The notes beneath the pieces were generated by a model that did no database searches, was not told the DNA's origin, and saw only the letters and a program-made list of their open reading frames with translations. Shown here in pieces: positions 12,001 through 20,400 of a stretch of DNA of 64,000 nt. Every line of letters starts with the position of its first letter. The first letter of the stretch is position 1. The stretch is from Daucus carota subsp. sativus (taxonomy: Eukaryota > Streptophyta > Magnoliopsida > Apiales > Apiaceae). Made by a program: the position numbers and the translations under genes. Where the stretch lies: the NCBI RefSeq assembly GCF_001625215.2, contig NC_030385.2:39147598-39211597 (forward strand), read 5' to 3'.

Positions 12001-13420
12001 TCCTTCAGATCAGGAAACTATCGAGGAGGTGACATCTCCTGAAGCTTGGGGTCTTCCACGCAAAATGCTAGTGAAGCTAGTTGACTCATTTGCAAATTGG
12101 TTGAAAAGTAGTCAAGAGACCCTCCGACTAATTGGAAGTCTTCCTGCCCCTCCGTTGACATTGATGCAGCTTAACATTGACGAGAAAGAAAGGTTTAAGG
12201 ACTTGAGAGCTCAAAAGAGTCTAAACACCATAAGCCAAAGCTGTGATGAGGTAAGAAGTTATTTTCGCAAGGAAGAAGTTCTCAGATATGCAATACCTGA
12301 CAGGGCCTTCTGCTACACTGCTGCTGATGGTAAAAAATCCTTTGTAGCTCCCTTAAGAAAGTGTGGTGGTAAACTAACATCAAAAGCCCGAGAGCACTTT
12401 TTGTTGAAGCAGGATCGGCCGCCGCATGTTACAATTCTTTGCCTTGTCAGAGATGCAGCTGCTAGATTGCCTGGCAGTATTGGAACAAGGGCAGATGTCT
12501 GTACTTTAATTAGAGATTCCCAGTATGTAGTGGAAGAGGTCTCTGATGCACAAGTCAATCAAGTTGTTAGTGGGGCCTTGGATCGTCTGCATTATGAACG
12601 TGATCCTTGTGTTCAATTTGATGGTGAGAGGAAATTATGGATGTATCTGCATAGAGACAGAGAAGAGGAAGATTTTGAGGATGATGGGACGTCATCTACT
12701 AAAAAGTGGAAGAGGCCAAAAAAAGAAGCTCCTGAGTCATCTGAACGGGGATTGGTGACTGTGGCTAATAATGTGAGTATAGAAGGGGGCCAAACTCAGA
12801 TTGAACCAAGCTCTAATCTTATTGTTGACCCTACATGCATGGATGAAGATAAAAGGGCGGATCATCTGTATTATAATGATGGGCAGAATGAAGTCAACCT
12901 TGAGGGTCTTGACCAGCCTGGGATACATTATAGCTCTGATCTTATTGTTGACCCTTCAAGCATGGTTGACCATAAAATGGTAGATCATTTGCATTATGAT
13001 GATAGACATATGGAAGTCAACATTGGGGGTCTTGACATAATTGGGATTCCTTCAGGCTCTGGTCTTAATGTTGATCCTTCATGTATGGATGATGGAAGAA
13101 GGGTGGATCATTTGCATTATAGTGATAAACATATGGAAGTTAGCATTGAGGGTCTTGACCAAACTGGGATTCAATTAAGCTCTGAAGTTCGTGTTGACCC
13201 TTTATGCATAGCTGATAATAAAAGAATGGATCATTTGAATTACAATGACAGAGAAATGGAAGTTAACATTGATGGTCTCGAACCTAAGCAAGGGATCATG
13301 GACCAAGGTCCTCCAATGGTGTGGCAGGCTCATGGCCTAAATTCCATCCAGGAGAACAGCTTGTTATGCATAGAAAATTCCAGACCCGGTGATTTTGACA
13401 ATGGGAATTTGGGCAGATGA
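9095..13420 (+). CDS. NFRKB-like subunit of the INO80 chromatin-remodelling complex, copy 1
   Basis: Single-exon CDS of 1441 aa; the start MVIE agrees with plant homologues as I recall them. Residues 20-65 are very acidic (DEEDDDDDEF), followed by the conserved LLELGETGAEYVQVG block. Residues about 80-190 resemble a DEUBAD domain, which in human NFRKB binds and inhibits the deubiquitinase UCH37. A long disordered middle carries an NLS-like KKRKVKDD (about 765). Two globular regions follow: about 895-1000 (NFRKB winged-helix-like, GAKGWKAVLKYEKSTKSW) and about 1110-1215 (VTILCLVRDAAARLPGSIGT). Another basic motif KKWKRPKK precedes four 41-residue repeats. A nuclear role in INO80 is inferred from the family. 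It is one of two tandem copies. Confidence 0.92.
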   Translation: MVIETRRVNCLRFDSEMSSKNRESMSTDEDEFLDDVFSDEEDDDDDEFNDCDSGAGSDDFDLLELGETGAEYVQVGDQTCSIPLELYDLSGFGDILSMDVWNDVLTEEERFDLTKFLPDMDQEMFMRTLKELFTGCNMHFGNPLDKLFKLFKGGLCEPRVALYRQGSIFFQNCNHYHHLQKYQNSMVTNFHQIKDAWANCKGYSIEEKIRVLNIMKSQKSLMHEDMEDLETDSEREESVDGIWNRRLMNQKVGQKISHYSEEKLSSAFGYSSREKQVALDTAHYERQNPKGTLKVTGSKKSASKESAGCYSAGRQGMKMRSSPYGFASTSSRYDMASGNNSHAAFRMRNRVPDDNTDGEALYKVAVQSNRSFLSTSRKDDPANSKVSEKYENYGGDKYSDIFTGLPLSSKKDFSAYNRNRTVNQLSDIELLTTKPSKSVFSHEYVNNLESPDNMQHLNVGERVKFEKGHSSNLLLKGNRAELSDRGDPFRHGIAKEEHFSTDLSPKYGNLNVKSKSKFEKNSPDIKVNDRSGSGYRENPKHEDRGAISNQDGRRVVPNVKRRRTFTSDSDSSEQYEDDNPLMRSKWAYPGGASGMKSVSYPKQAKFVKGDEKIGGCGDEISNIQKKMGFHGTHSYISEDIFSMKAKQKNKMDDMGRNFPGPGRSTGYNYNDDWGEWSKFGRNGHVQDEQSERISMASMRPYNVGRMEKIETMPGYSMADNEDDSLKSILAKHKNTSGKMQNKGKDIGARDRHFERSDMQLLECNSSMKKRKVKDDMMINVPEPNEIGTPEKGVSDLSSTVVLAGDDVESKSVKKQFTLITPTVDAEFSFSIIHLLSAVRMAMTTILPDDPVDMGKHNGNNNGVLKDDEEESKQEGIGGELSHLNRDIKNTARTTELNLPSLTVQDIVNRVKSNPGDPCILETQEPLQDLVRGVLKLLSSKSPPLGAKGWKAVLKYEKSTKSWSWIGPRSPSDQETIEEVTSPEAWGLPRKMLVKLVDSFANWLKSSQETLRLIGSLPAPPLTLMQLNIDEKERFKDLRAQKSLNTISQSCDEVRSYFRKEEVLRYAIPDRAFCYTAADGKKSFVAPLRKCGGKLTSKAREHFLLKQDRPPHVTILCLVRDAAARLPGSIGTRADVCTLIRDSQYVVEEVSDAQVNQVVSGALDRLHYERDPCVQFDGERKLWMYLHRDREEEDFEDDGTSSTKKWKRPKKEAPESSERGLVTVANNVSIEGGQTQIEPSSNLIVDPTCMDEDKRADHLYYNDGQNEVNLEGLDQPGIHYSSDLIVDPSSMVDHKMVDHLHYDDRHMEVNIGGLDIIGIPSGSGLNVDPSCMDDGRRVDHLHYSDKHMEVSIEGLDQTGIQLSSEVRVDPLCIADNKRMDHLNYNDREMEVNIDGLEPKQGIMDQGPPMVWQAHGLNSIQENSLLCIENSRPGDFDNGNLGR
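12809..13300 (+). repeat. Four 41-residue (123-bp) tandem repeats at the INO80G C-terminus, copy 1
   Basis: Units begin at 12809, 12932, 13055 and 13178. Each has the form SS-L-VDP-C---KR-DHLHY-D--MEVNI-GLDQ-GI. All four stay in frame and in register with the copies at 21154, so the array predates the gene duplication. Confidence 0.9.
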
Positions 13421-14055
13421 AACCAGCTTATGTTAGGAACATGCTCGTCCTGAATAATGCTCAAAGTGAGCTAGTGTTTCTCAGCCCCTACTCCAAATCA
13501 GCTGGTCGTAGATTTAGTTGGATTTGGCTGTTGGTATTTTTGTGAACCATCTTATCTTTAGTGTCATCCATTTTGCCTTTTTATGTGATATATACTATGT
13601 AATGGAAGCAAGCAGCAATAATATCTCTGGTGGTAATAAATAAAAGAAGAACTTTTACACCAAGTTTGTTATGTCGCATATTGCAAAATTTTAATTTCCA
13701 GCTTTGAACAATTCTCTTTTGGTGAGCCTCAGTTTCTAGCTGTTGGCTTTCAAAATAATTCGAAAAATCTGATATTGAATGATTGCATTAACGGTATGGC
13801 TTTCAAAATAATTCGAAAAATCTGATATTCATTCGAAATATTTGTATCTTATTCGAAAAAAAATGGAAATTATCCGTATTTGACTTGAGGCGGATATTAT
13901 CCGTATTTGAATCCGAGTATTTCGGATACGGATATGGCACATCCGAATCCGCAAATACAATACGGATTTAGGTGTTAATGAGTAAATCCGGTGTCGTCTC
14001 TCTTATAAATTCGTTTTTTTGAAACATCTTATAAATTCGTTTTACTTAAATTGTT
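13421..14055. other. INO80G copy 1 3'UTR and downstream spacer
   Basis: The 3'UTR matches copy 2 up to about 13740. Then a 33-bp unit (GGCTTTCAAAATAATTCG...) occurs twice, at 13744 and 13798, followed by an array of CCGAAT/CGGATA-like words (13865-13970) without counterpart in block 2. No gene. Confidence 0.6.
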
Positions 14056-14361
14056 GAACATGCATCATAGCACCATATGAAAACAGGCAGCACATAAGAC
14101 AAGAGATGACTCAACATATTATTCTGGAGCTAAATAGTATCGCTTGCATGTAACATATATATTCTTTCGAAACTAAATAGTATCATCTTGCATGTAAAAT
14201 TGTCTAGTCAATGAAACAAATACCTATATATATTCTTTCGAAGCTAAATAGTATCACCTTGCATGTAAAACTGTCTAGTCAATAAAACAAATACTATTTA
14301 TCACAGCACATACATTGACAGCGTAGAGAATCCATGTCAAGCAGTTGTTTTTATTCGCATA
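14056..14361 (+). promoter_or_regulatory. Orphan chitinase-promoter fragment
   Basis: It closely matches 24695-24905, the region just upstream of the second chitinase gene, from TAGCACCATATGAAAACAGG to TCCATGTCAAGCAGTTGT. Here it has expanded through a 71-bp tandem unit (about 14161-14293, CTAAATAGTATCACCTTGCA core). No chitinase coding sequence follows; a Stowaway MITE begins eight bases later. Confidence 0.85.
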
Positions 14362-14368
14362 ATATGTA

Positions 14369-14615
14369 CTCCCTCCGTCCCCCTTTAGCTATATACGTTG
14401 GAGGACGGGGACGCGGCACGGATTTTAATGCTCCGGTAAAGTATAGCTCTATAACTTATTTTTAAGATTTTTTTTAATAAAAATTTGGATGTTATATTTT
14501 TATTCAGAAAAAGAAAATTTTAAAAATAAGTTATAGATCTATATTTTATAAAATCATTGAAGTGCGTGTCGAGCAGTGAAAAAGAAACGTATAGAATTAA
14601 ATGGGACGGAGGGAG
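14369..14615. mobile_element. Stowaway MITE
   Basis: 247 bp with termini CTCCCTCCGTCC / GGGACGGAGGGAG and TA duplications at 14367-14368 and 14616-14617. A second, unpaired Stowaway right end (ACGGAGGGAGTA) lies at 14721-14732. Confidence 0.92.
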
Positions 14616-14752
14616 TATATGATTTTCTGTTTTTTAAAATAATGCAAGAGTGCCTTATGATCCTTGGTCAAGATATAGTCAATTTGACCAATAAAAATAG
14701 AAATATAACAATTAAAAAAAACGGAGGGAGTATTATTTTAAATCGATATTAA

Positions 14753-15692
14753 GAGGTTGTTTGGTAGACAGGAAATTAGTCAGGTATTTAAAATACCTGG
14801 GAAGTGCTCACATATGCAGTTGTTTGGTATACCTAAAATACAGGAAGTTGAAATCACCAGGAAATTACATTAGCAGTAGAACGTAGGAATTTACTTACCC
14901 ACTCCCCCCTCGGTTAATATAACATAAAAATATATAATCCACTCTAAAATAATATACTAATACATATAATATTAATAATAATTAATTAAATTTAAAAATT
15001 ATAATTTTTATTTATTTATCATGTGTAACTCAAATTATTATTTTGGAATAAACATAAATTTAATTTTTAAATAATATACCGGGGAAAAACATAAAATATT
15101 CTAAAATAATATATTAATACATATAATAGTTGAAATAATTAGTAAAATTTTGAAAAATTATAAGATTGTTATTATTATTTTTTTATTTTATGTAGCTCAA
15201 AATATTATTGTTGGATTATATTTCTTAATTAACAAAATTCTAGAATATGTTCATTTAATTTAATAAAAGAATAAAAAAATGACAAGATATTAATAATATT
15301 ATTTTGTCAGAACTTTATAAATATCAAAAGTCGGGAATAAATTTGAATACTTAATTTGTTTAATAAATTAATATATAAATATTTATATAAAATATATCTT
15401 AGGTCAAGTTTATGATAAGGAAGAATAATATATAAAAAATATTGATCAATAAATTTTTATAATAAATTAACGAATAAAAGTATTATTCAAAATTATTAAT
15501 AATAAATTTATAATTTAGTTAAACAAAATAATGAACATAATTAGAATTCAATTATCGACCAAACATGTTTATTACACTTCCCATATAATTTTGTCAACCA
15601 AACATGTTTATTAAATTTCCCAGGTAGTTTTTATGGAAGGGAAGTATAAATCTCTCAGGGAAGTTACTTCCCACATCCAACCAAACGAGCAC
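14753..15692. mobile_element. Non-autonomous PIF/Harbinger (Tourist-like) element
   Basis: 940 bp flanked by TAA at 14750-14752 and 15693-15695. The ends are GAGGTTGTTTGG and (reverse complement of the right) GTGCTCGTTTGG. AT-rich interior with no transposase frame. Confidence 0.8.
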
Positions 15693-15754
15693 TAAGATGA
15701 TTCAAAACAGTATTTATATACTTAATTTGTCCATGAATTTTGCTCACCCGTCAC

Positions 15755-16743
15755 CACCACATGCCGCACCAGGCCCTGATCATATCTCAAGTATAACTTC
15801 TCGCAGACGGCCGATCGCCAGAAAAAGTCTAACTGTCACAAACCGAATTGGCGTTGAACACAAAATGCAATTTTGATTGATGTTTTAATCTTTTTTAATG
15901 TCAACTTAAAATTGTGTTTCGAATATTATTTTGTTTAATTTTTCAAGATTAATTTTTTAATCTGTTTATTCGGCTTTAGGGTCTCACGGAACCAAAATCT
16001 CGAATTAATTAGGGTATAGTTCCTAAACCTTCTGTCATAGACCCTAACCGCCCGTCAATTTAATTTCAAGTATAAAGAGTTTTAAAATTCAAATGTGAAC
16101 CCTAAAATGTTAATTATTAATTTACATTCCAATATCAACATTACCACACCGTTTCTTCACACAGCCCTAAAATCTCAAATTAATTAGGGTTCAGGACAAC
16201 TCTCGAGTTTAAATCCTAACCGTCAGTTTTAATTTCAAATATTAAAAAATTATTTTAAAACCCAAACACGAAACCTAAAAATGTTAAAACTGTTAATTTC
16301 AAATATTTTTTATAAATAAATACCTAAAACATAATATTGTGTTAAATTTATGCTTATTTCGTATTACATTTTAGCGAAGATTGTAAAATTCAAAAAGTTA
16401 GTAGTCATTTTCGTGCACGGTGACATTTGAGGCATTATTAGTTATTACTCGTGGCTCTCGGATCGTTTATGTCGTCGGTTTATAGGCCGTTTAAACAAAA
16501 AATGGAATCGTCTTCCTTTGCAATTACTCGACTGAGTCCGACTCGGTCTCTGTTTGATTCCATCATTTGACTCGGTGAGTCCACACGCCCTCTCTTCTTC
16601 CTTCTCGAAATTATTAACGTCGTCAAACCAACCCGCTCAGTTTGTCAACAAACATATTTCTCAATCCGTGTGTGCCCTTTTCCGTCATTTCACACCCTCC
16701 CTCAGCAATTACACACTGCTCATCATCTTCTTCCTCATACACG
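15755..16743. other. Upstream region of INO80G copy 2
   Basis: The parts at 15755-15800 and 16500-16743 match block 1. The segment at 15830-16480 has no clear block 1 counterpart and no gene. Several CCCTAA-containing short words occur but make no array. Confidence 0.5.
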
Positions 16744-16754
16744 CATATATAGAC
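16744..16754 (+). promoter_or_regulatory. TATA box of INO80G copy 2
   Basis: CATATATAGAC, identical to the copy 1 box and in the same leader context. The predicted first exon ends at 16820 (CCCCGAG|GTAATTT). Confidence 0.6.
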
Positions 16755-16820
16755 ACACATATTTATATCTGTGTATTGTTATCGATGATTCGGCTTCTCC
16801 AAACCCTAGCTTTCCCCGAG

Positions 16821-17412
16821 GTAATTTCTCATCCATTTTTCGATTTTGAATCGTATGTAGCTGTATGCCTTACTTGATATTCTGTTGTGATTCAACTCGT
16901 TACTTGTTAATCTGTTATGAATCAGTTAGTTGTTTCTCTCACTGTTTTAATCAGCTTTTAATTTGGTCTTATATGTGTGTGTGTGTGAGAGAGAGAGAGG
17001 TAGAGCGGGGGAGGGAGAGAGAGAGGGGGGGGGGGATATGGGGATGACATATTTATCCGACCCGATGGATACCCGACCGGTTCCAAACCGATTGCATCTA
17101 CCCAAACCCGATTTTTTTGGATTTGGATCTAATTTTTAGATCCGAAAAGTTTGGATCTGGGTCTGGATCTTAAGTATTCCTAACTGAGGTAGAGGGGAGG
17201 GTGGGAGAGAGGGAGAGAGAAGGAGGGAGGGAGCTCAAGACTTGTATATTCATGTCCATGTAAGTGTTTGTATTGCTTGAACGTCTGTTTTTTTAATCAA
17301 TTAATGTTTATAGTCTTTTTTTTGCTAGGGTTTTAATTTAGGTTTTTACTTGATGTGTGTTGTTATTTTTATATGTTTTGACAACTGAAGATGTGTTACT
17401 TTTTACGGATAG
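16821..17412 (+). other. 5'UTR intron of INO80G copy 2, acceptor changed
   Basis: The donor is conserved. The position equivalent to the copy 1 acceptor ACAG reads ACGG (17405-17408), so that site is lost. The nearest AG is GATAG at 17411-17412, a few bases downstream, and is the best candidate acceptor. Confidence 0.5.
16973..17036. repeat. GT/GA/G-rich microsatellite in copy 2 intron
   Basis: (GT)n then (GA)n then a run of about 13 G. A second GA/GGA-rich tract lies at about 17189-17233. Confidence 0.85.
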
Positions 17413-17451
17413 GTTGATATTTGATTGACAAGTGGTGATTTGTTATGTTGA

Positions 17452-20400
17452 ATGGTGATTGAGAAACGTAAAGTAAACGGTTTAGGATTTGATTCCGAGA
17501 TGTCCTCTAAGAGTAGGGAGAGTATGTCGACTGATGAAGATGAGTTTTTGGATGATGTTTTTTCGGATGAGGAGGATGACGATGATGATGAATTTAATGA
17601 TTGTGATTCTGGCGCGGGGTCTTTGTTAGAATTGGGGGAAACTGGAGCAGAGTATGTACAAGTTGGGGATCAGACTTGTAGTATTCCGTTGGAGTTGTAT
17701 GATCTTTCCAGGTTTGGTGATATTCTGTCTATGGATGTGTGGAATGATGTTTTGACAGAGGAAGAAAGGTTTGATCTGACAAAGTATCTACCGGATATGG
17801 ATCAAGAGATGTTTATGCGGACATTGAAGGAGCTGTTTACAGGTTGTAATATGCATTTTGGTAATCCCGTTGATAAGCTTTTTAAATTGTTTAAAGGTGG
17901 GCTATGTGAACCACGGGTCGCGCTTTATAGGCAGGGTTCGATTTTCTTTCAGAACTGCAACCATTATCATCATCTGCAGAAGTATCAGAACTCGATGGTC
18001 ACTAATTTTCATCAGATAAAGGATGCTTGGGCGAATTGCAAGGGATACAGCATTGAAGAGAAGATCCGAGTGTTGAATATTATGGAAAGTCAAAAGAGCT
18101 TAATGCATGAAGATATGGAAGACTTGGACACTGACTCAGAAAGGGAAGAATCGGTAGATGGCATGTGGAATAGGAGGCTGATGAACCAGAAAGTAGGACA
18201 GAAAATAAGTCATTATTCTGAGGAAAAGCTGAGTTCAGCCTTTGGTTACTCTTCTCGAGAGAAGCAGGTGGCACTTGATACAGCACATTATGAAAGGCAA
18301 AATCCAAAAGGGACCTTGAAAGTAACTGGGTCAAAGAAATCTGCATCAAAAGAATCAGCAGGTTGTTACTCTGCTGGTCGTCAGGGCATGAAAATGAAGT
18401 CAAGCCCTTATGGTCTTGCATCAATTTCTTCAAGATATGACATGGCATCTGGAAACAATTCACACGCTGCTGTCAGAATGAGAAATCGGGTACCAGATGA
18501 TAATACTGACGGAGAAGCATTGTATAAAGTTGCTGTCCAGAGCAATCGGAGTTTCCCAAACACTAGTCGGAAGGATGATCCTGCTAACTCTAAAGTTTTA
18601 GAGAAGTATGAAAATTACAGGGGTGAGAAATATTCTGATATCTTCACAGGCTTACCTTTGTCTTCAAAAAAGGATTTTTCTGCCTACAATAGGAACAGAA
18701 CTGTGAATCAGTTATCAGATATTGAGTTGTTAACAGCAAATCCATCTAAATCTGTGTTTTCTCATGAATACGTCAACAATCTTGAATCCCCTGATAACAT
18801 GCAGCACTTAAATGTTGGGCAGAGAGTGAAGTTTGAGAAAGGGCACTCTTCAAATTTATCGTTGAAAGGAAATCGCGCTGAGTTATCAGATAGAGGTTAT
18901 CCCTTTCGGCATGGGACAGCTGAAGACGAGCATTTCTCAACTGATTTATCACCTACTTATGGTGATTTAAATGTTAAAAGCAAGTCCAAGTTTGAAAAGA
19001 ACTCTCCTGATATTAAAGTGAATGATAGATCTGGTTCAGGGTATAGAGAGAATTCAAAACATGAGAACAGGGGCGCGATAGCTAATCAGGATGGACGACG
19101 AGTTGTGCCAAATGTAAAGCGCCGAAAAACTTTCACTTCAGATTCAGACTCATCTGAGCAATATGAGGATGATAATCCTTTGATGAGGAGCAAGTGGGCT
19201 TATCCCGGTGGTGCCTCAGGTATGAAATCTGTTTCATTTCCTAAGCAGGCTAAATTTGTCAAAGGGGATGAAAAGATTGATGGATGTGGTGATGAAATTT
19301 CCAACATCCAGAAGAAGATGGGTTTCCATGGTACACATTCATATATTTCAGAAGACAATTTCAGCATGAAAGCAAAACAAAAGAATAAGATGGATGATAT
19401 TGGCAGAAATTTTCCTGGACCAGGTAGGATGACTGGTTATAATTACGATGATGATTGGGGAGAGTGGTCCAAGTTTGGTAGGAATGGTCATGTACAAAAT
19501 GAACAGAGCGAAAGGATTTTAATGGCATCCGTGCCTCCTTACAATGTTGGCAGGATGGAGAAAATAGAGACCATGCATGGCTACTCAATGGCTGACAATG
19601 AAGATGATTCACTTAAAAGTATATTGGCAAAGCATAACAACACTTCTGGTAAGATGCAAAATAAAGGTAAAGATATTGGAGCAAGGGACCGACATTTTGA
19701 AAGATCTGACATGCAGTTATTAGAATGCAATTCTTCGATGAAAAAGCGGAAAGTTAAGGATGATATGATGATAAACGTAACTGAGCCAAATGAAATTGGT
19801 ACTCCTGAAAAAGGAGTTTCTGATCTATCTTCTACTGTAGTGTTAGCTGGAGAAGATGTCGAAAGCAAATCAGTGAAGAAGCAATTTACATTGATTACTC
19901 CTACTGTTGATGCTGAATTTTCGTTCTCAATCATTCATCTTCTGTCAGCTGTTCGCATGGCAATGACAACCATACTTCCTGATGATCCCGTGGACATGGG
20001 AAAGCATAATGGCAACAATAATGGAGTGCTGAAAGATGATGATGAGGAGAGTAAGCAGGAGGGCATTGGTGGGGAACTATCTCACCTAAACAGGGATATA
20101 ATGAACACTGAGCGAACAACCGAGCTGAATCTTCCATCTCTTACTGTTCAGGATATTGTTAACCGTGTAAAATCAAATCCAGGAGATCCTTGTATTCTTG
20201 AGACTCAAGAGCCACTTCAGGATTTGGTCATAGGTGTTCTTAAATTATTATCATCTAAATCACCTCCTTTAGGAGCAAAAGGTTGGAAAGCAGTCTTGAA
20301 ATATGAAAAATCTACAAAATCCTGGTCCTGGATTGGTCCACGGAGTCCTTCAGATCAGGAAACTACCGAGGAGGTGACATCTCCTGAAGCTTGGGGTCTC

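Larger units (their letters stand above)
7710..14361. repeat. Segmental duplication, block 1 (INO80G copy 1 plus chitinase-promoter remnant)
   Basis: It matches 15755-24905. Collinear anchors: 7710 with 15755 (CCGCACCA and the CTCAAGTATA motif), the whole 5' region and CDS, the 3'UTR to 13740 with 22090, 13970-14050 with 22820-22880, then 14056-14361 with 24695-24905. The 22880-24690 interval, which holds the first chitinase gene in block 2, is missing here. Edges are approximate. Confidence 0.85.

Noticed and set aside
9557-12983. Many open frames antisense or out of frame to the INO80G genes
   Set aside because: Shadows of the long coding frame; they recur at the same places in copy 2.
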